IMG/VR virus record: IMGVR_UViG_3300005582_002640
Location: 1 to 22,441 of that record
Length of the DNA: 22,441 nt
From: a virus
Reading direction: 5' to 3' (one strand)
Positions within the stretch are counted from its first letter, which is position 1; every line of letters starts with the position of its first letter. A program made the position numbers and the translations under genes. The notes beneath the pieces are model-generated. The model searched no databases. It saw nothing but the letters and a program-made list of their open reading frames with translations, and was not told where the DNA came from. Below are positions 14,505 through 21,677 of this stretch, in pieces.

Positions 14505-15430
14505 TTTCGAATATTTGGGTAATTTTCCATAAAGTATTTGACGGATTCTTTCAGACCAGTTTTTAAGTCTGTCCAATTAAATTTTGGAAAGTTCTGCATA
14601 AACAAATCGTTCGTTGTGGGTTTGCGTAAAATACCATCCGGTTTGTCAATGTCAAATACAATTTTTCCATTATAATTCATAGTCTGAACAATCTCGTCAA
14701 CTAATTCTCTAATAGAATATGACCTACCTGGAGATATAATCATTGTTTGTGGGTATTGCTTAGACGGGTCTTTTCGTTGATCGTCGTGAATAGTTTGTAT
14801 AACTCTAGCAAGATCTCCAACATAGATGAACTCTCTTTCAGGTAATCCTGTTCCCCATATCTTAAGATCGTCCCCATTTTTCATAGCCAAATAACACTTG
14901 TGGATTAGACTAGGAATAACATGACCCCCAACTAAATCGTGATTGTCATTCGGTCCATAAAAATTACAAGGAGCAACACATGTAGATGATATTCCATATT
15001 CATCTTTTAGGCATCTAGCACCAACTTCGATCATTCTTTTTGCATATGCATATCCGTAGTTGGTGAAGTGTGGCTCTCCACGATGAAGGATATTTTCACT
15101 TAATGGGAATGGTCCATCAGCAGGAAGAATACATGTTGAAAGTACAAAGATAGAGTTGTTAATGCTGTACTCTTTGCATGCTCGTAGTATGTTCAGATTC
15201 ATCACTAAGTTCTTGTCAAAGAACTCGTAGACCCATTTTGTATTAGCATGTACACCACCAACAATTGCTGCACAATGAATTATTCTGTCTATTTCTTCTC
15301 TCTCGATAAAATTACAAAGAGAGTCGTAGTCGAGTAAGTTTACCTCTTTACTACTAGGCTTTATTGAATTCGATATGTTTAAGTTTGATCCGAGAAGGCC
15401 AGACCCACCAGTGATTAAGGTTTTCCCCAT
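14501..15430 (-). CDS. fcl: GDP-L-fucose synthase-like SDR (GDP-4-keto-6-deoxymannose 3,5-epimerase/4-reductase)
   Basis: This 309-residue SDR carries the whole pattern of Fcl/WcaG: GGSGLLGS at 8-15, AAIVGGVHAN near 54-63, STCILPADGPFPLSE near 98-111 and YAYAK at 127-131 with catalytic Tyr and Lys. CNFYGPNDN and WGTGLPEREFIYVGDLA follow. The family epimerises C3 and C5 of GDP-4-keto-6-deoxymannose and reduces C4 with NADPH, giving GDP-L-fucose. No GDP-mannose 4,6-dehydratase (Gmd) is in the window, so its substrate must come from the host or from elsewhere in the phage. Its ATG shares one base with the stop of the small DUF4254-like gene. The Ser-Ser-Cys of canonical enzymes is Ser-Thr-Cys here. 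A related heptose or colitose reductase cannot be excluded. Confidence 0.88.
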   Translation of the reverse strand: MGKTLITGGSGLLGSNLNISNSIKPSSKEVNLLDYDSLCNFIEREEIDRIIHCAAIVGGVHANTKWVYEFFDKNLVMNLNILRACKEYSINNSIFVLSTCILPADGPFPLSENILHRGEPHFTNYGYAYAKRMIEVGARCLKDEYGISSTCVAPCNFYGPNDNHDLVGGHVIPSLIHKCYLAMKNGDDLKIWGTGLPEREFIYVGDLARVIQTIHDDQRKDPSKQYPQTMIISPGRSYSIRELVDEIVQTMNYNGKIVFDIDKPDGILRKPTTNDLFMQNFPKFNWTDLKTGLKESVKYFMENYPNIRK

Positions 15431-15687
15431 TATTTTCTCCCATACATTTTAGTTGATCCCTGCGAATACAACTTTTGAATTTCACCAGTCTTAATCATGT
15501 GATTTACTCTTTCATCTATTTCTTGAATAAGATCATTTCTTTGAGAATTAGCAATATTAGTAATTTTGCAAGCATTGGCGATGTCATTGTCTGTGGAATC
15601 GCTGTTTCTTTTTATGTCTTCAGCCATCCAAATCCGAATGTTTACCACAGTTAATTTGTCAATTAGATTTCCAATCGTATCTGCCAT
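15430..15687 (-). CDS. Small DUF4254-like protein of polysaccharide clusters
   Basis: This 85-residue hydrophilic, helical protein starts at the ATG at 15687, one base after the methyltransferase stop. TIGNLIDKLTVVNIRIWMAED at 4-24 and a later NSQRNDLIQEIDERV fit the pattern of DUF4254 proteins. Those occur beside glycosyltransferases in LPS and capsule clusters and have a LIDKLTI-VN-K-WH core and an N-QR-LI-EID motif. Family members are usually longer and have no proven reaction. The stop codon shares one base with the ATG of the fucose-synthase-like gene. The match is by recalled pattern, so the family name is moderately sure and the role is unknown. Confidence 0.65.
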   Translation of the reverse strand: MADTIGNLIDKLTVVNIRIWMAEDIKRNSDSTDNDIANACKITNIANSQRNDLIQEIDERVNHMIKTGEIQKLYSQGSTKMYGRK

Positions 15688-15688
15688 A

Positions 15689-16909
15689 TTACGCTCCCAT
15701 GATTTTGAATTCAGGACACGGTACAATAAACTTACCGCCACCTTTTATGTAATCACTTTCACGAACCATAAACTCATTAATGAAGTGCCAAGGAAGAACC
15801 AGCAGATAATCCGGTTTTTGCTTTCTCATCTCATCTTCAGAGTATATGGGTATGTTAGTCCCTACGGTTTTAAGACCAAATTTGTAGATGCTTCTTTCTG
15901 CTATACCATCGATCATTGTGTGATCAAGTCCAAAGTATTGCAGTAAAGTATTACCCTTAGTTGATGCTCCATATCCCCATATTCGTTTACCTTTGGCCTT
16001 CTCTTGCTTGATAAAATCGGTGGTTTTCTGTTTAAGGTCTACAATACGGGAAAAAAATTCATCCCATGTTTTTTTACTGTTTAGTTCCAAAGTCTTTTCA
16101 TACTCCAGTAAAGAGTGAACTCTGAAACTACAGACATCACGATATGGCTGAGTCCCAAACTTAGTCTTGTCTGATGTTTTCTTCATGGCGTAGACACGAA
16201 AAGATCCTCCATTCGTATCGTTGAGTTGAACATCTACAATATCAAACCCACACCTATCGAACATACTCTTCAAATTAAAAAGTGAGTAATAGTAGATGTG
16301 TTCATGGCAGATGTTGTCGAAGGCCAATTGCTTCAACATCAATGGGGTATAAGACAACTGTAGAACCCAAAGACCGTCATCATCTAGAACATCATTCACA
16401 TCACGAATAAATTCCTCCGGATTCTCTAAGTCGTAGAACATAGCGATTGTAGTGATTACCTTCGCTTTCATGAACCCAAACTTGGAAGATTTAAACTTTT
16501 TCGCCGTGAAGTAGTCTTGTATGATCAAGTTTGAATGCTTTTCGGACTCATTCTTGAAAGAATCATCCACAGGATCAATACCAACACGAATCATTTGGTT
16601 GGGAACATAACTCAATAAAGTACCATCGTTGCAAGCAATATCGATCCAAAGATCATTCTCTTTGAAATTAACTACATCTAGAATAGATTCAACGATGTGT
16701 TGAAGTTCTGTACGCATAGTTTGATTTATACCTGAGCGATACCAGTATTTCCCATACATAGTATCAAGTGGAGCAGTAGTATCTAAACGAACCAGTCCAC
16801 TGTTTTCATCTAACATCATTTTCATTTCGACCTTACCTCCACGGGGCATATTCCCATCTTGGATAAAGTCAGACACATACAAATCGCCCAAAGTAAATAG
16901 TTCTTTCAT
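15689..16909 (-). CDS. SAM-dependent sugar C-methyltransferase (NovU/TylC3-like), zinc domain lost
   Basis: This 406-residue protein has the three-part layout of deoxysugar C-methyltransferases: YWYRSGINQTMR near 55-66, SAM motif I DIACNDG at 90-96, and the HEHIYYYS active-site block. The C-terminal domain has GYGASTKGN and LPWHFINEFM, then GGGKFIVPCPE. These enzymes methylate C3 of 4-keto-6-deoxy or 3,6-dideoxy NDP sugars, which fits an island with RmlB- and RfbH-type enzymes. Unusually, the N-terminal zinc domain, normally with C-x2-C and further cysteines, is absent: the protein starts at FTLGDLYVSDF and the first cysteine is Cys93. The ATG at 16909 has GGGAA about 8 bases upstream. Confidence 0.9.
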   Translation of the reverse strand: MKELFTLGDLYVSDFIQDGNMPRGGKVEMKMMLDENSGLVRLDTTAPLDTMYGKYWYRSGINQTMRTELQHIVESILDVVNFKENDLWIDIACNDGTLLSYVPNQMIRVGIDPVDDSFKNESEKHSNLIIQDYFTAKKFKSSKFGFMKAKVITTIAMFYDLENPEEFIRDVNDVLDDDGLWVLQLSYTPLMLKQLAFDNICHEHIYYYSLFNLKSMFDRCGFDIVDVQLNDTNGGSFRVYAMKKTSDKTKFGTQPYRDVCSFRVHSLLEYEKTLELNSKKTWDEFFSRIVDLKQKTTDFIKQEKAKGKRIWGYGASTKGNTLLQYFGLDHTMIDGIAERSIYKFGLKTVGTNIPIYSEDEMRKQKPDYLLVLPWHFINEFMVRESDYIKGGGKFIVPCPEFKIMGA

Positions 16910-16923
16910 GATAAATTCCCAAT

Positions 16924-17625
16924 TTAGATATGATACGCTATCAGGTTGTCGAGCGTATTTATGCTGAAGTCAAACATCTTACTCATTTCATACACAATAG
17001 TCTCACCACAAAATATACCATCTTTTTTGTTTCTCATATTATGAAGATAGTCAATCATACTGAATCCATTACAATAAACATTCATGATGGAATTCGAAGC
17101 AAATGCAAACCTATCATCGACCATCTCAGGTGGAAGTGGACCTTTATTTGGAACAAGATTTCTGTTAGATATGTTGAGTGTGTCTTTGTGATAAGATGAA
17201 CAGATTACTGGCTTGTTGTAAGCGATATCGAATCTTGCTCTAATCACATAATCATACTCTATATCATTTTCAAGGCGATATTGTTCTTTTAATAGATTGG
17301 CCTGCAATATGCTGTACCAAGAACTATACACCATTGTGACAAAATTGTTTCTCTCATATCCCCTTCCGTGAGAAGCCATCATTCTACTAAGTTCCATATG
17401 GCTGTCAACAAACTTTTTCTGAGTCTCAAACAACCATCGTTTTGGCTTAAAATTTTCCAATATGAATCTAGACTTTTGTTTCTCTTCACTTTCATTTAGC
17501 CAAGAGTGAATGAATACATCAGCGTTGTTGGGTTCAATCAAACATTGATTTATGTTATTGAAACCAGCATAAATGTTTCTTGGGAGACCCGAAATTAGTA
17601 GACAAGTTTTCATTTGATTTTTCAT
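16924..17625 (-). CDS. Putative glycosyltransferase with YVIRARFD motif
   Basis: This protein of about 233 residues starts MKNQMKTCLLISGLPRN, similar to a group of capsule and phage transferases beginning with an ISGxPR strand. It has YDYVIRARFDIAY near 124-136, whose R-x-R-x-D is a common acidic site in that group, and a WYSILQANLLK helix before it. There is no membrane segment. Two ATG codons in the same frame, at 17625 and 17613, lie in a perfect 12-base duplication; neither has a clear Shine-Dalgarno sequence, so the true N-terminus may be four residues shorter. The gene follows a GT-B-like gene with a 7-base gap. Function is inferred from motif and context only. Confidence 0.62.
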   Translation of the reverse strand: MKNQMKTCLLISGLPRNIYAGFNNINQCLIEPNNADVFIHSWLNESEEKQKSRFILENFKPKRWLFETQKKFVDSHMELSRMMASHGRGYERNNFVTMVYSSWYSILQANLLKEQYRLENDIEYDYVIRARFDIAYNKPVICSSYHKDTLNISNRNLVPNKGPLPPEMVDDRFAFASNSIMNVYCNGFSMIDYLHNMRNKKDGIFCGETIVYEMSKMFDFSINTLDNLIAYHI

Positions 17626-17634
17626 TTGATTTTT
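17611..17634 (-). repeat. Perfect 12-base tandem duplication carrying the start codon
   Basis: On the minus strand AAAAATCAAATG occurs twice in tandem, so two in-frame ATG codons four codons apart are available to the gene at 16924-17625. The last 11 bases of the unit are also found at the gp41 start (3696-3686). Replication slippage explains the duplication most simply. Confidence 0.85.
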
Positions 17635-18484
17635 ACAAAACTTGTAAGACTTGTTCACAAATTTCATTCATGTTATTATAATTGTTACTCCAAATTGTTC
17701 TATCTGTCGGCCAACTGTCTTGCACCGAATTGCAGAAACAAACAAAAACCTTGCTACTGATTGTATCTTTTGTGATACTAAAAGTGTATGGACCTGATGA
17801 TCTTCCTATGATCACATCACAATTTTTTGCTATGTAAGAAACCTCATTCATATCAAATAAAATTGTTGGATCATTTATTATGTCCGAAGCATAGACTACA
17901 TTTTCTGAACTAATTTTATCTTCATCAGATAACTTGTTCGAAACAACGAAGATATAGTCGGAAAATTTATTAGACAGGTGTTGGATTAATTGTGTCATGG
18001 ATCCATATGCTTGTCCTGAATTTACATGGTTATTGCATATCAATACATGCTTTCGCTTTTTATTTGAGAAATAATTATCAATTCCTTCGATTTTGAATTG
18101 ATTGTAATCTATTTGGGGGCAGTAAAAATCAATCGGTTTCATTTGTTTTAGTACCCCTATCGATTGATATACTTTGGTCATCACGGAATAGTAGTTAGTA
18201 AAATTACATCCATAAAATGGTGCTATCATTTCACCATTACTATTCCATGAAAACTGTCCAATCCATGTTGATATTTTTAAATCACATTTTGGAAGTTCTT
18301 CTTCGGAAGAAATAGTTTTCAGTCCCTTTATATCAGCCAATAGCCTAGAATTATTCTTATGTAAATAGTAGTAATCATTGTCTCCAAGAATACTCATTAA
18401 ATCAACGACATACGGTCGGGACATGTGTATGTCACCGTTATGAAGTTCATTGTAAAACAGAATAGTTTTCCGTCGATTATTCAC
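17633..18484 (-). CDS. Putative GT-B fold glycosyltransferase, GT9-like
   Basis: This 283-residue protein opens with KTILFYNELHNGDIHMSRPYV, reminiscent of heptosyltransferase-like (GT9) enzymes in which a strand is followed by an H-N-G-D loop. VLICNNHVNSGQAYGSMTQLI near 145-165 looks like the start of a second Rossmann domain. CDVIIGRSSGPYTF near 223-236 resembles the donor-binding turn of GT-B enzymes. No transmembrane helix is seen. It starts at the GTG at 18484, three bases after the stop of the GT2 gene. The assignment rests on fold-like patterns without a diagnostic catalytic motif, so it is the least certain transferase of the island together with its downstream neighbour. Confidence 0.55.
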   Translation of the reverse strand: MNNRRKTILFYNELHNGDIHMSRPYVVDLMSILGDNDYYYLHKNNSRLLADIKGLKTISSEEELPKCDLKISTWIGQFSWNSNGEMIAPFYGCNFTNYYSVMTKVYQSIGVLKQMKPIDFYCPQIDYNQFKIEGIDNYFSNKKRKHVLICNNHVNSGQAYGSMTQLIQHLSNKFSDYIFVVSNKLSDEDKISSENVVYASDIINDPTILFDMNEVSYIAKNCDVIIGRSSGPYTFSITKDTISSKVFVCFCNSVQDSWPTDRTIWSNNYNNMNEICEQVLQVL

Positions 18485-18487
18485 GAA

Positions 18488-19084
18488 TTATCTTTGTACT
18501 TGATTGTGGTGTGTTTCTTCAAAGGTCTTTCTACAGATGTAGTTGTAGATTATTCCTTCGATCCATTCCTCAGTCTTTAACTGCGGACGAATCCCCATAC
18601 TGAATACACGATCTTCACCACTATTAATTTGTGGAAATCCAACTGCTGCTGCTATCGATCTCTTTACTGCGTTTAAGTGGTTGGGTGGTCTATAGTATAT
18701 CTTTGATTCGTGATCATCAATCCACCTATCGTACCTTAGCGAATGAACAAAGGGTCTTGAATAGCCATCAGAAAATACTACTTGTCCAGTCAGAGATGAG
18801 CAATCAGGATTCTTAACAATAGCATTTAAGACTTTGTCTATGTAGTCAATACTAACTGTATCGTCATCGTCTACAAAAGCAACATATTCACCTGTAGATT
18901 GAGTCAGAAGCATATTTCGCTTCTGTCCAATAGACATCGATCTATCATCAGATGCATATAAAACTTGAACAGACTTTTTACCAATCTGCCTATCAAGGTC
19001 ATCCATGAGTTGAATTAGTTTGTTCTTTCGCTCATTCAGGCTTGGAATAAGAATCGACAATTTATGAGTTGGTCGCCAAGGCAT
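18488..19084 (-). CDS. GT2-family glycosyltransferase, paralogue of 13839-14504
   Basis: This 198-residue protein has a typical GT2 start (KLSILIPSLNER), DRSMSIGQKRNMLL at 47-60, and FVDDDDTVSIDY at 70-81 with four Asp forming the nucleotide-sugar and metal site. NSGEDRVFSMGI follows near the expected catalytic base. It is shorter than most GT2 domains (about 230-250) and ends soon after the base region. The ATG at 19084 overlaps the upstream transferase gene by 23 bases but is supported by GAGGGAG about 6 bases before it. The SMSIGxKR and Asp-run blocks also occur in the product of 13839-14504, marking a duplication within the island. Confidence 0.82.
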   Translation of the reverse strand: MPWRPTHKLSILIPSLNERKNKLIQLMDDLDRQIGKKSVQVLYASDDRSMSIGQKRNMLLTQSTGEYVAFVDDDDTVSIDYIDKVLNAIVKNPDCSSLTGQVVFSDGYSRPFVHSLRYDRWIDDHESKIYYRPPNHLNAVKRSIAAAVGFPQINSGEDRVFSMGIRPQLKTEEWIEGIIYNYICRKTFEETHHNQVQR

Positions 19085-19835
19085 TTTTCGCTCCCTCTTC
19101 TAATGAGATACCAAAGTTATTCTCTTTGTGTTTTTCATAAACATTACGATCATGGTCATACATTTCCTGTGATTCATTTCTTTCATGCAAAGAGTCACGG
19201 GAAACCTCTTGAGTTGGAATCTCTCCACGGGAAGCCATAGCATAGGGGATTCCAACCCATTGATGTTGAATTATGCAACGATCAATATAAACAACTTTAT
19301 TCAGCATACGAGCAACTTGCGTGAATTCATCATCAGCAAAAACACTCTTGTACTCAGGATTGTATAAGTAATTAAATCTATTGAAATATTTTGTTCCGAG
19401 TATGCTGAGTGTGATCAATCGATCTTTGCCACTAAATCCATCGTCATAGTGAAGAACTCCATCTGTATCAGGAAAGTTTTCGGCCATATTTTTGCAGATG
19501 ATATCATCATAACCAGAAACTACTGGAATCATATCATCAGATGCGAGAACAATAACATTAGGTTTGATTTTTTGTACCATGTTCAAATCTGCGTTACATG
19601 CTTCAATTTTAGTTTTAGATGCTCCATATGAGAAATGCAATCTATTTTCCATCCTGCTTCTCATTCGCATTAGATGAGAGATCATGTTGTCATTGTTCAT
19701 AAGTGGATCATCATGATCCATAGAAATAAGGAAATGCACATCTCTCATTCCTGAACAAAAGTTAATATATCGATCTAAAACTGAAACAAATTTATTCGGT
19801 CTCCCTCTTGTGGGCATTTTTATCAATAATCTCAT
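19062..19835 (-). CDS. GT-A/GT2-like glycosyltransferase coupled to uvsX
   Basis: This 257-residue protein starts RLLIKMPTRGRPNKF, the first strand and loop of a GT2 fold common in phage genomes. It has SMDHDDP near 38-44, VLASDDMIPV at 97-105 (D100-D101 as the D-x-D equivalent), HYDDGFSGKD and FADDEFTQVARML as the catalytic-side block. It is soluble by sequence. Its ATG overlaps the uvsX stop as ATGA, so translation of the island's first gene is coupled to a core recombination gene. Donor and acceptor are unknown. This gene marks the upstream boundary of the glycan island. Confidence 0.8.
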   Translation of the reverse strand: MRLLIKMPTRGRPNKFVSVLDRYINFCSGMRDVHFLISMDHDDPLMNNDNMISHLMRMRSRMENRLHFSYGASKTKIEACNADLNMVQKIKPNVIVLASDDMIPVVSGYDDIICKNMAENFPDTDGVLHYDDGFSGKDRLITLSILGTKYFNRFNYLYNPEYKSVFADDEFTQVARMLNKVVYIDRCIIQHQWVGIPYAMASRGEIPTQEVSRDSLHERNESQEMYDHDRNVYEKHKENNFGISLEEGAKNALATNS

Positions 19836-20869
19836 TCAGTTTCCTCCGTTTCTTCTCCATTACCACCATACTTGAATTCCTTCGCAGCAGCATCATCAAG
19901 AGCCTTAATGATATCATCAGTAAAGTACTTCTCGGGATTCTTGTTGATATGACTTTCGAATGCAGCAACACCGTTTGGAAATTGAATCTTGTTGGAGACC
20001 TTGGTGAATAATCCCTGAGACAGCCCCAGTTCAACAAGACCATAGTATCGGTCTAAACCCGTGTCGTAGTTGAGCAGAACATCCACCTGACGATTCTCCT
20101 TTGTCAGACGGCTCTTGTAGGTTTTACAATGAATGATGTTGCCAACAATCTCATCATCGACCTTGTGCTTCTTCTTCGTCAGATAAACAATAGTTGAGGC
20201 AGCATACTTTAGACCACTACCTCCACCCATCTCCTTGGTCGGTACATACGCCCCCACAACATCATAAGTGTGGTTAGTAACGATTAAAGGAATGTTGTAC
20301 TTTCCTAACTTAAGGGTCACAGTACGGAAAGTTCCCTTGATGACTTGACTACGAGTCATATCACGGGTCTCCTTGCCTTCCGCTGTGTCATTCATTTCCT
20401 TGGATGTCGAAAGCATTCCAAGGGAGTCGAGAACAACCATGATTGGCTTCTGCTCACTCTTGTTCAACTTACCGTAATTGTCAAGGATCTGAATCAGTTG
20501 GAATCTGAAGTTCTCAACAGTAGCCACAGGAAATACGGCAACCTTGGTTGGATCAAGACCACGGGACTTGATCATTTCCCGTGTGACTGCCTGTTCGCTG
20601 TCAAAGTAAAGCACAGCCCCTTCAGGATTGTCCTTCAAAAACTGTCCTGCAATACCAAGAGCAAAGTATGTTTTCCCTGTAGCAGATTCACCCGCAATCC
20701 CGATGATCTTATTGTTAGCAATTCCGCCCGTAAGCGTACCTGATACTAATGCGTTGAACGCATAGGATCCGGTGTCAACAAATCCCGAAACATCGGCCTC
20801 GGTTCCGTCGATTGCAATAGTTGCATGTTCGTTTCCACTGCTCTTAACAAGACTCTTCAGAAAGTTCAT
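19832..20869 (-). CDS. uvsX: UvsX/RecA-type recombinase
   Basis: This 345-residue protein has Walker A GESATGKT at 60-67 and the Walker B strand IMVVLDS at 143-149. Further RecA-family blocks are YFDSEQAVT near 88-96, IVTNHTYD (the sensor-like Q/N-T-N region) and MGGGSGLKYAASTIVYL, close to phage UvsX. The C-terminus is acidic (GEETEETE), as in other recombinases where the tail tunes DNA binding. UvsX coats single-stranded DNA and drives strand exchange for phage recombination-dependent replication, with a UvsY-type mediator. At 345 residues it is shorter than T4 UvsX (about 390) but ordinary for marine T4-like phages. It starts at the ATG at 20869 with GGAG seven bases upstream, and is read from a consensus promoter about 30 bases away. 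Confidence 0.96.
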   Translation of the reverse strand: MNFLKSLVKSSGNEHATIAIDGTEADVSGFVDTGSYAFNALVSGTLTGGIANNKIIGIAGESATGKTYFALGIAGQFLKDNPEGAVLYFDSEQAVTREMIKSRGLDPTKVAVFPVATVENFRFQLIQILDNYGKLNKSEQKPIMVVLDSLGMLSTSKEMNDTAEGKETRDMTRSQVIKGTFRTVTLKLGKYNIPLIVTNHTYDVVGAYVPTKEMGGGSGLKYAASTIVYLTKKKHKVDDEIVGNIIHCKTYKSRLTKENRQVDVLLNYDTGLDRYYGLVELGLSQGLFTKVSNKIQFPNGVAAFESHINKNPEKYFTDDIIKALDDAAAKEFKYGGNGEETEETE

Positions 20870-20893
20870 ATTATCTCCATTACAAAGTGATTT

Positions 20894-20908
20894 GGGGATT
20901 ATATCCCC
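20894..20908. promoter_or_regulatory. Perfect inverted repeat enclosing the uvsX -10 box (possible operator)
   Basis: GGGGAT and ATCCCC form a 6-base perfect inverted repeat around a 3-base centre, with TATAAT lying inside it. A dyad placed exactly over the -10 element could be an operator for a repressor or activator. It could equally affect the promoter by DNA structure. The symmetry is seen; a binding protein is not known. Confidence 0.5.
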
Positions 20909-20926
20909 TATAAGTTAGTGTGTCAA
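20898..20926 (-). promoter_or_regulatory. Consensus sigma70-type promoter of uvsX and the glycan island
   Basis: TTGACA (20926-20921) and TATAAT (20903-20898) match both consensus hexamers and are separated by the optimal 17 bases. Transcription should start near 20891, giving a leader of about 22 bases with GGAG before the uvsX ATG. The -35 box begins immediately after the stop codon of the deacetylase gene. No MotA-type middle box was noticed. Confidence 0.9.
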
Positions 20927-21673
20927 TCAATTAGTTGAACATTCAAATGTCTCAAATGAAGCACCTGCCATCTTAACGGCAGACAGCACGGTATCTAGTT
21001 CTTCCTTTGTGACAAATCCCAATTTATCTGCATGTGTTCCATTATTTTTCTGCGACTGTGGGTGAACATCATGGAAAACTAAGTTTATGCCTAGACCCAT
21101 CTTCAATTTGGTGTCGATTTCATCAATAACATTGACCATATCTCCACGACGAATTCTGTGTTCGTAGGTCTCGCTATTTCTTCCGCCTTCTCTTTCCCGT
21201 AGCATATCAGCATGTCGCATCAATAAAAATCTATCATTGTATAGAGTGTTTTGTCCTGGTCTAAGCCTGATATAACAGAACATATCAGATACTGCATCAT
21301 AAAGAGAAGAATTGAAACTTGAATAGGGGAAAGCGAAATGTGTTGGCGGAAGTCCAACCGCTGCCATTGACTCCATAGCAGGAATTACCTCTTCATCTAT
21401 GTAATTATCCGTTTCACCGTACTCTAGGGCATCCTTATGAGAAACCCCATGACACCCTATAACATGACCATCTTTCTTTAATTCAAAAATCAAATCAATG
21501 TCTGAATTACTCAATTGATCGAATGAATCGATGTAAAATACGGCTTTAGCATCATGTTTTCTGAGAATGTCTCTAGCATTGTAATGCCAATTAGATATAC
21601 AATGATCATCAAAACACAGATGAGCATGTGGTAGTTTTACCTTATGAGATGTGAAAGTCCCGAAACGATCCAT
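20927..21673 (-). CDS. Polysaccharide deacetylase-like (NodB/CE4) protein
   Basis: This 248-residue protein starts at the ATG at 21673, four bases after the stop of the small membrane-protein gene. An in-frame ATG at 21763 would overlap that gene by 86 bases and add a sequence unlike the family. It carries CE4/NodB motifs in order: CFDDH with D22-D23 (catalytic base and metal ligand), H75-G-V-S-H79 (metal ligands), FAFPYSSF at 113-120 corresponding to the R-x-P-Y motif, and VFHDVHP at 199-205 with H201. Members remove N- or O-acetyl groups from GlcNAc-type sugars using a divalent metal. There is no signal peptide, so the substrate is probably cytosolic, such as a nucleotide or lipid-linked sugar. 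Lying just before uvsX and the glycan island, it may modify the same glycan. Confidence 0.82.
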   Translation of the reverse strand: MDRFGTFTSHKVKLPHAHLCFDDHCISNWHYNARDILRKHDAKAVFYIDSFDQLSNSDIDLIFELKKDGHVIGCHGVSHKDALEYGETDNYIDEEVIPAMESMAAVGLPPTHFAFPYSSFNSSLYDAVSDMFCYIRLRPGQNTLYNDRFLLMRHADMLREREGGRNSETYEHRIRRGDMVNVIDEIDTKLKMGLGINLVFHDVHPQSQKNNGTHADKLGFVTKEELDTVLSAVKMAGASFETFECSTN

Positions 21674-21677
21674 GAAA

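Larger units (their letters stand above)
3744..19835 (-). other. 16-kb glycan biosynthesis and transfer island between uvsX and gp41
   Basis: Nineteen consecutive minus-strand genes encode sugar-nucleotide enzymes, sugar modification enzymes and glycosyltransferases. No gene for DNA metabolism, structure or lysis interrupts them. The first gene overlaps the uvsX stop codon (ATGA) and the last ends 20 bases before the gp41 promoter. Neighbouring genes overlap by 1-23 bases or are separated by at most about 46 bases, and I see no strong internal promoter, so the uvsX promoter probably drives the whole block. No flippase, polymerase or membrane-bound initiating transferase is present. Confidence 0.85.

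Noticed and set aside
3744-19835. The island as a transposon or integrative element
   Set aside because: No transposase, integrase or recombinase gene and no flanking direct or inverted repeats were seen at the borders; homologous exchange between phages is a simpler explanation.
19792-20043. Minus-strand frame overlapping the 3' end of uvsX
   Set aside because: It is an out-of-frame reading of uvsX with low-complexity basic sequence; uvsX is certain. Internal minus-strand frames at 4704-4910, 11380-11625 and 13638-13826 were rejected for the same reason.
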